Origin: Gamsiella multidivaricata
Lineage: Eukaryota; Mortierellomycota; Mortierellomycetes; Mortierellales; Mortierellaceae
Assembly (NCBI RefSeq): GCF_025024155.1
Contig: NW_026251728.1
Coordinates: 248,001-312,000, forward strand
Length of the DNA stretch: 64,000 nucleotides
Direction of reading: 5' to 3'
In this document: positions 11,636-22,552 of the stretch, piece after piece
Numbering within the stretch: the first letter of the stretch is position 1
How the letters are laid out: each line of letters begins with the position of its first letter
Program-made: the position numbers and the translations under genes
The notes under the pieces: model-generated
What the model was told of the DNA's origin: nothing
Databases searched by the model: none
What the model saw: only the letters and a program-made list of their open reading frames with translations

Positions 11636-11752
11636 CCTATCGCCTTCATCCCTCCTTTGTTGTTCTCCATCCCACCTCAGCCCTTACAGCTTCCACAGCA
11701 ACTCACCTTCTCACACCCTCCCCTCGCCCTCTACCTCCAACCCTAACCGAAA

Positions 11753-12439
11753 ATGAGATTCTCCACCTTCGTCCCCGCCGTCTTGGCCCTTACCCTCTTC
11801 ACCGCCACCCAGGCCTCGCCCTCTATGATGAAGCGCGACCGCAACGATCTCGATGCCGTCGTCAACCTATTCGTCCGCGCCCACACCAAGGTCGCTGTCG
11901 ATGCCTGCGCTAAGATCACTGCCGATGTCTGCGCCGATGTCGACATCACCCTCGATGCCAAGGCCAACGTCCTCGGTAGCCTCGTCACCGCCAATGTCGA
12001 TGTTGAGAAGCTCCGCATTAGCGCCAAGGCCCAACTCGACGTCGACATCAAGGCCAAGGTTGACGCCGATGTCAAGGCCATCGTCATTGCCCCCATCAGG
12101 GCCTCGGTAGAGAGGGTCATTATCAAGCTTTGCCCCTTGCTTGAGAGGGAGTGCATCAGGGCCAACGCCCACAACATCGTTGCCAAGGTTAACGCCGACG
12201 TTGATGTTTACATCCACAAGCTTTGGGTCGCCCTCAAGGTCGACCTCCCTGCCCACATCCGTCTCCGCGCCAAGGTCATCGTCAAGGAGATTTGCGTCCA
12301 CGCCGGAATTGTCGAAGCCGCCATCAGGGCCCGCGTCTTCATCGCCTCCAACATCGATGTCCACGTCAAGGTCTGGGCTAAGGTCTGGGCTACTCTCTGG
12401 GCCAAGGTCAAGCTCGTTGCCCTCATCCGTGCTTTGTAA
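11753..12439 (+). CDS. Secreted Ala/Val/Asp/Lys-rich small protein
   Basis: This intronless gene encodes 228 residues. A signal peptide is clear (MRFSTFVPAVLALTLFTATQ, cleavage near AS), followed by a Kex2-like KR site (MMKRD). The mature part is almost entirely Ala, Val, Asp, Lys, Ile and Leu in alternating hydrophobic/charged order (LDVDIKAKVDADVKAIVI, AKVNADVDVYI). It has five cysteines and a tryptophan-rich end (KVWAKVWATLWAKVKL). No known family is recognised. Strong C-ending codon bias, a TATA box and a CT-rich leader suggest high expression. The pattern suggests amphipathic, surface-active or membrane-associating segments, which is an inference. A long antisense open frame is a by-product of codon bias. 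Confidence 0.85.
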   Translation: MRFSTFVPAVLALTLFTATQASPSMMKRDRNDLDAVVNLFVRAHTKVAVDACAKITADVCADVDITLDAKANVLGSLVTANVDVEKLRISAKAQLDVDIKAKVDADVKAIVIAPIRASVERVIIKLCPLLERECIRANAHNIVAKVNADVDVYIHKLWVALKVDLPAHIRLRAKVIVKEICVHAGIVEAAIRARVFIASNIDVHVKVWAKVWATLWAKVKLVALIRAL

Positions 12440-12990
12440 ACCCCGAAAACGTCGCCATCCCGTTTTTACAATCCTTCATCGGATAGAGCTCAACAGTCCA
12501 TTCTTGCATCTTTGCTATTCCCATATCTTCATAGAACGCGTACCTTAGTGCCATCTTTCTGACACGCAATCTACTCGACTATCTATCTTTTTCGCTTATA
12601 TCTTCGTATATTTGCTATTCTCAATAAACGTAACTGTTTGGTCCAATCCTTGCATGCTTTCATATATCGTTCCTCCGTGCCTGACCGTCCGCATCAGATA
12701 TTGCCCATGAACGTTGCGATGATAGATATCCCACAACGACCATTATTTCATCCGTGTTGAATACAATATGTGCTCATCAAACATTGTTTCCGTAAAGGAA
12801 TAGCATTTGACTTTATGTAGCATGGGTTGACAGTGAACAGGACTTAAGTATATTCGTAAAAAAACAGTAAACTGTGTGTAGTTAGGAGGATGGTGATTTT
12901 TTTTTTTAAGAAATGGATGAGAACAAGCAAAAACAAATCAGAAGCGCGTCGCCAAGGTAGGAAGAGGGAGGTTTATGGAAAATGCGTTAC
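12440..12990. other. Intergenic between convergent genes
   Basis: This holds the 3' flanks of the secreted-protein gene and of ATP1, which converge here. It is A/T rich with an AATAAA-like signal near 12622 (caataaacg). No gene is seen. Confidence 0.6.
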
Positions 12991-15636
12991 TTAGAAGTTC
13001 TTGGTGAACTCGGTGGTAATGTCCTTCAGCTGGGCAAAGGACTCAGCGCTCAAATCACCAGACTTGCGGATCTCCTCGAGGAGATCTTTATGGTTGGCAA
13101 CAAGATGGGGGATGAAGTTGCGCTCGTACTCGCCGACACGGTTAACGGGGATCTTGTCGAGGAAACCGTTGACACCAGCAAAGACGATAGCGACCTGGTG
13201 CTCAACGGGAAGAGGCTTGTACTGGGGCTGCTTGAGCAACTCGGTGAGACGGGCACCACGGTTGAGCAAGAACTGGGTCGAGGCATCCAAATCGGAACCG
13301 AACTGGGCGAAGGCAGCGACCTCACGGTACTGGGCGAGGTACAACTTCATGGAACCAGCAATCTTCTTCATGGACTTGGTCTGGGCGTGGGAACCGACAC
13401 GGGAGACGGAAAGACCGACGTTAATGGCGGGACGAATACCCTTGAAGAACAACTCGGCCTCCAAGAAGATCTGACCGTCAGTAATGGAAATGACGTTGGT
13501 GGGAATGTAGGCAGACACATCTCCTCCCTGGGTCTCAATGATGGGGAGGGCAGTCATTGAACCACCACCGAGCTTGCGGTTCATCTTGGCGGAACGCTCC
13601 AGAAGACGGGAGTGCAGGTAGAAGACATCACCGGGGTAAGCCTCACGACCTGGGGGACGACGAAGCAAAAGGGACATCTGACGGTAGGCGACGGCCTGCT
13701 TGGACAAATCATCGAAGACGATCAAGGCGTGCTTGCCGTTATCACGGAAGTACTCTCCGACAGCGCATCCAGAGAAAGGAGCGAGGTACTGAAGGGGAGC
13801 GGCCTCGGAAGCAGTGGCGGCGACGACAACGGAGTACTTCATGGCATCGTTCTCCTCAAGGGTCTGCACGAACTGAGCGACGGTGGAACGCTTCTGACCA
13901 ACAGCGACGTAGACACAGTACAACTTCTTGGCCTCCTCAGTGCCATCGTTCCACTTCTTCTGGTTAAGAATGGTGTCCAAGGCGACGGCGGTCTTTCCGG
14001 TCTGACGATCACCAATAATCAACTCACGCTGACCACGACCGACGGGGACCATGGAGTCAATACACTTGATACCAGTCAACATGGGCTCACGGACGGACTC
14101 ACGGGGGAGAATACCGGGGGCCTTGACTTGGGCACGGCGACGCTCAGTGGCGGCGATGGGGCCCTTGCCGTCGATGGGGTTACCAAGGGCATCGATGACA
14201 CGACCCAAAAGAGCCTCGCCGACGGGGAGATCGACAATGTTACCGGTACGCTTGACGGTATCACCCTCGCGAATGAGACGATCGTTACCGAAGACGACAA
14301 TACCGACGTTGTCGGCCTCCAAGTTCATGGCCATACCCTATGATTGACGAGACATATACGGATCAGATCCTTGCTCATTCTGAATCCAAGTTGGATATGA
14401 TGCGTCGAGCCTCAACTGCTCAATTGGTATGCAAATGACACCCAGTTGATCCAAAAAGGGTGATCCTGCTTCCAAAAACGATAGGTATCCGTCCTTTACC
14501 TTGACACCGCTGGAGAACTCAACCATCTCCTCGGCCTGGCAGTTCTTCAAACCGTAGACACGGGCAATACCGTCTCCGATGGACAAGACACGACCAGTCT
14601 CCTGGATGTCAACGGAGGAGTTGAGGCCGTTGATGCGGTCCTCGAGGATGGAGGTGACCTCGGAGGTAGCTATTACAGTCGAATTGATTCAAGGAACGCG
14701 ATGGTATTAGTTAATTGAGAGATATTGCTTCCTCGACAGTAACATAGAAGCGGAGATGTATGTTGGGTTGCATACCAGGCTTGGCGGTGGCATAGTTGCG
14801 GATGGCAGAGAAGGCACCGACGTTGGCGCGAACCTATTAGCAAGCCCAGCAGAGTATATATTAGTTTCAATCGTCAATTAAACGTGATGGGGGCTGAAGG
14901 TGCGCAAGAAATTATTTTGCTGATCACTCAGATCGAGCCCTGTTTTTGAGATCCGACTAGACCCGATTCTAAATGATCGTAGGAATAACACAAGGAGCTC
15001 TGTCCCAACGATGAGGGCAACGCGTACTCAACGGAAAGCCCAAGGAAGAACCTCTTCTTTCACATATTTCCTCCACTGGATGGCAACCAGATTGAGTGGC
15101 CAAATATGAGGTGAGATCAGGTTGATATCCTCTTTCAGGCACACAGTGAACGCGATAAGTGTTGACCCAATTGGCGAGTACTGTTGCCAATTGATCAAAA
15201 AGAAGTGCTGAAAGTGGAAGGGACATGATCGATGATGCGAATTGCAGTTGAGATCGGATCCATGGGATCAAGTCGAGATCGAAGTGTGGAGCCAGAGACA
15301 GTGCGGGGTCGTAGTGGAGGAAGGTGTGATCGAGCGAGAGACAAGAAACAGACGCGATTATTGTCGTTAAATAGAGGGTGGGTAGAGAAAGTGGTCATGA
15401 AGAGAAGGTAGTAGGTAGATAAACAAGTGGTGCACAAGGGGGGACGTATTGCTTCTTGTCGTCGTTGCTGTTGCTGCTGCTGTTGTTGTTGTTGTGAGGA
15501 TATGTAGCTAGAGGAGTAGGGATGATGAGGACGAGGATGGGATTATGAATGAGATGAATCAGATACATACCACGGGGGAGCTGCGGGCCAAGGCGATGGC
15601 AGCGGGGCGAGCAGCGCGGCTGAGAGATCTGAGCAT
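12991..15636 (-). CDS. ATP1: Mitochondrial ATP synthase F1 subunit alpha
   Basis: This is the alpha subunit of the F1 catalytic head in the mitochondrial matrix; it carries the non-catalytic nucleotide sites. Exons 15636-15571, 14833-14776, 14669-14500 and 14337-12991 give 1641 nt, 546 residues. The first exon ([20 protein letters not shown]) is an Arg/Ser/Ala presequence and is separated from the rest by a 737-nt intron, much longer than the others. The protein shows the P-loop GDRQTGKTA, the mature start near [20 protein letters not shown], and the conserved arginine in GLSVSRVGS. Length is normal and no residue expected of the family is missing. Codons are strongly biased, as in other highly expressed genes. 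Confidence 0.97.
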
Positions 15637-15817
15637 GATTATGATGCGGCGATGGGGAGAGGGGAGAGGATGAAGGAAAGAAGCAAGAGGATGATCCCTC
15701 GACCAGCGTTGTATACACTCTCGTTCCGAAAAAACAAAGACGGACGTCACCTCCCCCTATAATTTGAACCTTGCAAATACACAGGCCCTATTTATTCGCT
15801 ACTCACAGTACGCGTAT

Positions 15818-16483
15818 TCAAATCATAAAGAACGCAAAGACACAGGAGAAGCCCAGCACGACTGTCGTCGCGAGGACAGCAGGGAGGACAAACGGTGCCG
15901 CATTCTCGCTTTTGCGCACATCGGTATCCGTTGGAAGGTCTCGCTTCTGTAGCTCCTCCTTTGCGTCCTCAGAACGCTTGCTACTGGCCTGCTCAATTGT
16001 AAACAATTCTGAGTGATAGATTGGTGGCGATCTTGCGTTGGAGAATTGGACTTGAAATCCCTGTGTTGAGGCAAAAGGTACCCAGGCCGGAACTTTAGCA
16101 TGATTGCATTGGAGACATATTCACGTAGATAGCTGTATGCATGACAAGAGGGAACACAGACACACCTTTCCATGCTGAATAAGATCAGCTGGGACAGTGA
16201 ATTGTAGGGACGACCGAGTGTTGTATCCCTTTGCAATCTCAGCAGCAATGCCGTCGTGTAAACAGATACCGTCACACTCACCTCCAAGGACCATCAGATC
16301 GACCTGCCAGCCCTTCACTGTTTTGCCCCTATGCTCGTCCAGTACCTTGATGGAATACGTCTTGCCTGGTGCCCATACGGAACTTGCACTGGGCTGAGAT
16401 ACGATGATGCCGGAGACAAGAAGAGAGTATTGAAGTAGAAGAAATGCTAGCAGGGTAAAGTTTTGGGGCGAATGTTGGACCAT
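15818..16483 (-). CDS. Small secretory-pathway membrane protein, Kre9/KNH-like domain
   Basis: Exons 16483-16166 and 16060-15818 (intron 105 nt, acceptor CACAG|GGA) give 186 residues. An N-terminal signal sequence (FTLLAFLLLQYSLLVSG) is followed by a compact domain with VSQPSASSVWAPGKTYSIKV, LGGECDGICLHDGIA, SLQFTVPADLIQHGK and GFQVQFSNAR. This resembles the Ser/Thr-rich Kre9/KNH Ig-like domain of fungal wall and GPI proteins. A Lys/Glu/Ser linker leads to a C-terminal hydrophobic segment (FVLPAVLATTVVLGFSC) that ends the protein at FAFFMI. It could be a type I membrane protein or a GPI-anchored precursor. The role, probably wall or ER related, is an inference. Confidence 0.7.
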
Positions 16484-17485
16484 CTTTTTGAAAGCGAGTG
16501 AAAAGGTATCGGAAAGAGTGCAGTTCAGTTATTGGTACAAGAGGGAGCAGCTCAGGAACAGCGAATAGGAAGAAGTAAAAAGGGATTGGTGGACGAGGTG
16601 TGAGACTTCAAGTCGGTCGAGAGTAGAGGCGAGTGTGCAGGCCAGGTAGGCCAGGGGCGGGACAAGGTAAAAACGGATCTGTGCAGAAAGAATGGAAGAG
16701 AAACAAGGAGCTAGGCCTTTTTTTTTCTGCTTGCTGTCTTACGTCTTTATGTTCAGACTTGAACTGTGGTATCTTAAAGAAGGATGGCAGCTCAAAGATA
16801 GAATGTTTTTGTGAAGCCAGGGGCAGGTTAGAATGAGAATCCAGAACGATGGCAGCGTGCAGTGCGGCTGCAAGGGAAAGGACAGAGACGAGAATAGGCC
16901 GTGGTTTACCTCAAGGCCTTTCTTTCTTGCCTTTCAGAGCCATTGCTATCGCGCCATTATTTCATAATGAATTAAAGGCCAATGTCTGGCATCAGGTGTT
17001 GATGTTGAAAAGGTGTTGACGGGATGTTGGATATACACTCGATCAGGACATACGGCGATCAGGAGATATTTGAAGGAGCCATCCATATTGGATAAAATAA
17101 TTAGAGGGAAGAGCATTGAAGGATGCCCAGTATAACCGAGGGAGCTGACGCAAGGGGATGAAGTTATCCTTGGAGGCAACCGTGCCTGGTGCAGCTATAG
17201 AGAATGAATTCAGGCACGGATGAGATATTATTGTTTCCATGCGATTTAAGCACCAGTATGGCATTTACTTCGGTGTATCTCCTTGTATCTCGTTGGTCAA
17301 AGGCAGCCGTACAGGACCTCTTTAGCCTACGCGTTTTCTGTGCCCATGTATGTGCAGCACCGCGGCTTGGACGTGTCAAGGTGGACGCGACTGACCATCG
17401 AACTCTTTCTCCTTTCGTTTCTCCCTGGTTCCCACTTTTACACCAAACCTCTATCCTGATAACTTCATATTCTCATGACTGTACG
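16484..17485. other. Intergenic, no gene seen
   Basis: This stretch lies between two divergent units: the Kre9-like gene to the left and the broken nuclease gene to the right. Short open frames occur on both strands without motifs or splice support. Confidence 0.55.
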
Positions 17486-18913
17486 ATGGGTATTGAGGGC
17501 TTGTGGCCTTTTCTGAAAAGAAAAGGATATGGGACTACGGTGCGCCATAGACACTCTAACCTCTCCAATTCTTCCACAACGGCCCGACGCGTCTAGTAGA
17601 TATTCCTGGTACATTTCTCCTTACTATCCAGTACGCCTACACATCCTACACTATGGAGGCTGTACACACCATTGTCGAAAGGGAACTGAAGACGCTGGCG
17701 ACCCTACCAATCCAGTCATTTGCCTGGACGGCTACCCTTCGCAAGAAAAGAAACTCACAAACCGTCGTCGACAAGCAATCCGTGACAAGGCTTTGGAAAT
17801 GGCCCAAGAGGGCCTCGATGGGCTGGAGGGTCGCGTGTCAAACAATCTACGGGTGCAGAGGCAGCATTTCTTAACTGTGCAGAGGAGCCTGAAGAAGTCT
17901 TTCTATTGGACGTGGGAGGCACGGCATGCCTTTGCTAGCTATCTTTGACAGGAGAGGTGATCCGTGGAGGAATGCCGGACCGAGGCAGATATCAAGCTTG
18001 GGATGGACTGCATACTGGGCGACGTCGTCGTATCGCGAGACAGCGACATACTTGTCTACGAAAGGATCTCAGCAGTGTGGCGACCGATCTCAAGAGGGCT
18101 GATCCTTCTATATGACGTTCCAGGCATTCTAGCGGCACTAATCAACGGGGTTCAGCTCACAGTCCTGGGTGTAGTCATCAAGAACGACTACAACACCAAC
18201 ATCCCCATGCTGGGTTGTGTCAGCAAGCAGAGTACGTGATTATTACGAACCGTCTGCTCAAGATGGTCGGGGGTGCAACTGGTAGACAGGGGGATGAAGC
18301 GAACAAGGGTGATTGGGATGGGCCTTTGATAATTTTTCACCAAGTCTAAGCTTACGTCTTCGCATACATCCTTCCTGTTCTACTTTGTCCAGAAAGTAAG
18401 TATAAAGCATCATTGCTAGGGTCTGTGGAGAGCACTACTTTTTCTTTTAATTGTCAATGACACTAATGGAGGACTACTTTCTTTCTTTGATAGGCACATT
18501 CTCTCGAATACATCGTTGTTGGAGCGATCGAGTATTACACCTCAAAAAAATGCCCAGCCTGCGAGCAGTTTGTCGGACTGGTTGAGATACGCAGGCTAAA
18601 TTGTAAAGCCTGTAAGACATACATGCACCGCAACATCATGGCAGGCCATAACATCTGCAACGTTATCCGCGGACATTTGCTCAATCAGCGGCGACCGCTG
18701 TATCTCCAACCAGTGGATGAGAACAGGTTGTACCCATGGGAGCAAGCTGCAAAGTCGCAGACGGAAAACAGCAGCAGTAGTAGCAGCAGTAGCAGCAGTA
18801 GTAGCGGCAGTAGTACGATGACTTCTGCCTCTGTGGGGCAAGAAGGAACCCAGAGGCGCAAGCGAACAGCTTCGGACAACAGCCTCAAAACAGCACTCAA
18901 CCGTTGCTCGTGA
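17486..18913 (+). pseudogene. Broken XPG-like nuclease with TnpB/Fanzor-like C-terminus
   Basis: The plus strand starts MGIEGLWPFLKRKGYGTT, an XPG/FEN-type N-terminus. The frame shifts near 17594 (continuing LVDIPGTFLLTIQYAYTSY) and again near 17700 (NPVICLDGYPSQEKKLTNRR). It hits TGA codons at 17946 and 17958 within what should read a helix-turn before ECRTEADIKLG. It then runs through the acidic core DVVVSRDSDILVYERISAVW and VVIKNDYNTNIPMLG to a stop at 18237. A separate 3' block at about 18346-18913 has an intact 98-nt intron (18396-18493). It encodes EYYTSKKCPACEQFV, RLNCKACKTYMHRNIMAGHN and a polyserine tail, resembling the zinc ribbon plus RuvC-III end of TnpB/Fanzor. There Asp is replaced by Asn (HRN). 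The centre appears deleted. It is not functional as read. Confidence 0.75.
18768..18815 (+). repeat. AGC/AGT trinucleotide run (polyserine)
   Basis: Alternating AGC and AGT codons within the 3' block of the broken nuclease gene would encode a run of serines, interrupted by one glycine. Confidence 0.9.
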
Positions 18914-19047
18914 CGTATTTATCCAGCAGTATTAAACTGATGGAGCCCTTCCCGCGGTCGTGTCATTTCTCTCTTCTACAACTTCCCTTCTCTCGACTCC
19001 AACAACCACTTTGAGATAATTGACAATACGACGAACAAGTAATAACC

Positions 19048-21110
19048 ATGGAAGCATCAAAGACCATCGTCGTCGACAACGGCACTGGGGTAAAGCATCT
19101 CGCTCTCTCACTTAGCGTTGTGTCTTCATCCAATTTTTTACATCACATCGCATCTGACAGGAACCGTAACCGTCACAAGCTGTCCTTGCTCAAAGGACAA
19201 GAACTTGCAAAGAAATGGATACACCAGACACTGAAGTGTGGATAACCATGCGAGTCATGGATAAACAAGATATTAGTAGACGCCTTGCGTCTAGGACAGC
19301 GATTCGACTCAGCATTTGAAGGCGGATACAGCGGATGCAGGCTGGAGGCGCGGACGACTAAAGTTACAGTCGTGTTCACCCTGCAACAGCCCTATTCTAT
19401 CCTCCACGCGTTCCTGAGCGTTAATATGCCATTTCGTTCGTCCAACCATTACTCAACCCTTATCATTTCTGGTTCCGCATCGAAATCGATACTAGTTTGT
19501 CAAGGTTGGATATGCGGGATCCAACTTCCCGGAGCACGTCTTCCCCTCGGTCGTCGGACGACCCATTCTGCGTGCTGAAGAATCGATTGGCAACGTGCGC
19601 GTCAAGGATATCATGGTTGGAGATGAGGCTGCAGAGCTGCGATCAATTCTGCAGATGAGCTACCCCATGGAGAACGGCATTGTCAAGAACTGGACCGATA
19701 TGAGACACCTCTGGGACTACACCTTCAATGAGAAGCTGAAGATCGACCCTCGTGATACCAAAATCATGCTGACGGAGCCCGTCATGAACCCCAAGGCTAA
19801 CAGGGAAAAGATGGTCGAGACCATGCTTGAAGGATACGGTTTTCAGGGTGTCTATGTTGCCATTCAGGCAGTCCTGACCCTCTATGCGCAGGGTACGCGT
19901 CATTTAATGCCATTTTGGTTGCTGAGTACTTTTCGAATTGGAAGTGCATAGTATTTAATTACCATTTGTCTTATATCGCCATAGGTTTCCTTACTGGAGT
20001 AGTCGTCGATTCGGGAGATGGAGTCACTCACATTGTGCCTGTCGTCGACGGATACTGCCTTTCACATATCACAAAGAGGTTAGATGTTGCTGGTCGCGAT
20101 GTCACTCAGTACCTCATCAAGTTGCTCTTGCTCCGTGGATATGCCTTCAACAGAACCGCTGATTTTGAGACCGTCCGCCAGATCAAAGAGAAGCTTTGCT
20201 ACACCAGGTATTATCTCTTGCCTTCCTTTATATATGCCTTGTTTACTTGTAAAAAGCGAGCTTTTTGCTTATTAATGACACAACGTTGTCTCTGTTTAGT
20301 TATGATGTAGACCAGGATGTCAAGTTGGCCAACGAAACCACCGTTCTCGTGGAGAGCTACACAGTATGTGGTATCACAGGATGATGCGAATAACTCCTTG
20401 GACGAACTACGTACACGAGCTTATTTACTTTATGCCTGCGTCCTGTTAGCTTCCCGATGGCCGTGTCATCAAGGTCGGCTCTGAAAGATTCGAGGCCCCA
20501 GAGTGCATGTTCCAGCCTCATTTGATCGATGTTGAACAGCCTGGCGTCGCTGGTAAGTCGTGATCTAGGGATCTAGGGATCTAGGGATCATCCTCAGCAA
20601 TTTTACCTCATCTCCATTTTGTACTAATCACCATATTAATCTGCCGGTTTTTTGAAATAGAACTGCTCTTCCAGACCATTCAAGCAGCACCTGTGGATAC
20701 GCGATCTGAGTTGTATAGACATGTTGTTCTTTCTGGAGGATCGACCATGTACCCTGGTCTTCCCAGTCGTCTGGAGAAGGAGGTCAAGCAACTCTATTTG
20801 ACAGAGGTTCTCAAGGGCGATGTCCAACGCTTCCGCGTAAGCTTGATTTCCTGGGTCTCAATTTTTCTGTTTATCAGCTCGTTGTCCTTATCGACTACTA
20901 ACATCGATGGTATCCGCATCTCCGATACCCCGTTAGAATTTCAAAATCCGTATCGAGGATCCTCCACGTCGCAAGCATATGGTATTCTTGGGAGGAGCTG
21001 TTTTGGCCAACATCATGCAGGACAAGGAGCAGTTCTGGATCACGAAGCAGGAATGGGAGGAGCAGGGCGTTCGTGCATTGGACAAACTCAATGTTGTCTT
21101 GTCCAACTAA
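19048..21110 (+). CDS. ARP2: Actin-related protein 2 (Arp2/3 complex)
   Basis: Arp2 is one of the two actin-like subunits of the Arp2/3 complex, which nucleates branched actin. Exons 19048-19089, 19496-19892, 19985-20207, 20300-20363, 20450-20552, 20661-20836 and 20937-21110 sum to 1179 nt, 392 residues. It shows the phosphate-1 loop (VVDNGTG), [20 protein letters not shown], the phosphate-2 loop ([19 protein letters not shown]), the adenosine motif ([19 protein letters not shown]) and the C-terminal [20 protein letters not shown]. These segments fit Arp2 rather than actin or Arp3. Intron 1 is 406 nt and longer than the rest. Intron 5 contains a small 8-bp tandem repeat. All nucleotide-binding loops are intact. 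Confidence 0.95.
20563..20589. repeat. 8-bp tandem repeat in ARP2 intron
   Basis: The unit atctaggg is repeated three times plus a partial copy just after the donor site of ARP2 intron 5. Confidence 0.9.
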
Positions 21111-21370
21111 GGTCAAATGAGATAGCAGGAACGAAACAGATATACCTAAAAAGACAAAGTAGACAAAAAAAAAAACCGAGCGCCACATCTCTTTCGATAA
21201 GAATAAAACAAACCGCAGCATTGCAGTAGCGGTATCAGGGCGCCAGATGTCGAATAACTTGGATCCCGTTGTTTAATTTAAAAGTACATGTATGGGTTTC
21301 AATATTGCTATTACTGCATGAATGGAACGAAGTAAAGAGAATCGATGTCTAAAAGTCAGCGAAAGATCAT

Positions 21371-22333
21371 CTAAACATTTGTTCCACAGCAAAAGACAAT
21401 GCTAATTTCACTAATACATACCTCCATCTCAACGTCCTCACCGCTGAGCTCACCACTGATATCACCACTACGTGGGGTTGAAACGGATGAATTATGTTCG
21501 GACCCTGCGGCCACAAGGACTTTACCAGCACTGGGCCATTGCTCCTCAATGGCCTTCGCCACCAAGCCGTCGTCATCAGCGACCAATGTTCCAGCCTTCC
21601 ATGCGCCATACTTGAGACCAATCGCCTTATTGAGCTCAAACTCTCTGGCCATATCCTGCTCATTGCCCTTCCAGTCCTTGTACAGCTGCAGATTCTGGCG
21701 ACCCATCAGTCTCATCGTCTTGACACGTAGATCATTACCGCTCTGTCATAAACGTATGGACAGATATGAAGGAGAAAAGAATCAGTAAAAGAAATCAGAT
21801 ATGCTCAAATGTTTCCTGTGCATTGCCCTCATATCAATTGGTTCATTACCCATGACGGCAGAAACTCTTCCGCGATCTCTCTGAAATGTCCGATGCCATG
21901 TTTCCCAATACCCTTGATCAGCAGCTCACGCTCCTTTTCTGTCCATTTTCTGGCGACCTCTGCCTTCGCACCCTTCGGTGGACGGAAGTAACTATTTCGA
22001 AATTCAGGATTGAAGAAGGGTATGAGATGATTCGTTCGATTACTTGTCCGTTCCTTCAAATTTTGCCACCAAAATAAACAGAACGAATGGAAGCTGTTTT
22101 TACTCTTGGTTGAGGGTGCCATCAGGGTGGATCATGTTTTTGGTGATGGGGAACTCATCTCTAACGCAGAACTTGAGTCGAAGCTCATTGATTCGCTGCT
22201 GTCGTGCATCAAAGACTCGTGCAGGCTTTGGCGGGGTTGCATTCTCTTGTGGCTCTTGTTTTGGTTCCTGGTCCAGTGATGTAACCTCCATCGCTGATGA
22301 CGACTGTATGGGTGAATCCTGTTCGCTGGTCAT
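21371..22333 (-). CDS. SANT/Myb-like domain protein
   Basis: Exons 22333-22104, 21991-21850 and 21742-21371 give 744 nt, 247 residues. An acidic, Ser/Gln/Pro-rich N-terminus precedes FDARQQRINELRLKFCVRDE. A SANT/Myb-type helix follows: KWTEKERELLIKGIGKHGIG, then HFREIAEEFLPSW and NDLRVKTMRLMGRQNLQLYK. The helix with W at the first position and the RLMGRQ helix suggests DNA or histone-tail binding in the nucleus. The last residues are uncertain: splicing GTATGT (after GDVEME) to TTTAG|ATG would replace the terminal CISEISIVF... with a shorter end near 21357. I cannot assign an orthologue name. Confidence 0.75.
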
Positions 22334-22552
22334 AGTAACTTAAGCTGGGATATTATGAATAAATAAGTCTGATATGCGAATAAAGGTAAGGAAGTAGTAT
22401 TGCTTGAAGTGAGTGAACAAATGGAGGGAAAGGGATCAAGACTCAAGAGTGTGGATAGGTTGTCAAATCATGTTGTTTGGTTTCTCAAAAGACGCGTCTC
22501 AGGCACCAATTAGTTTCATTAAACTCTGACTGCGTTTATTAGAGCGCACTTA

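Noticed and set aside
11867..12364. 165-codon minus-strand open frame opposite the secreted protein
   Set aside because: Strong C-ending codon use in the sense gene removes stops from the antisense frame. Its Gly/Asp/Leu/Val composition is the mirror of the sense codons, and it has no start context or splice signal.
12982..14343. Plus-strand frames of up to 243 codons across ATP1
   Set aside because: They are exact antisense shadows of the highly biased ATP1 exon and end where the exon ends.
17946..17960. TGA read as tryptophan (altered genetic code)
   Set aside because: Other genes in the window use TGA as a normal stop (for example WRAP73 at 30500), and the same pseudogene also has frameshifts.
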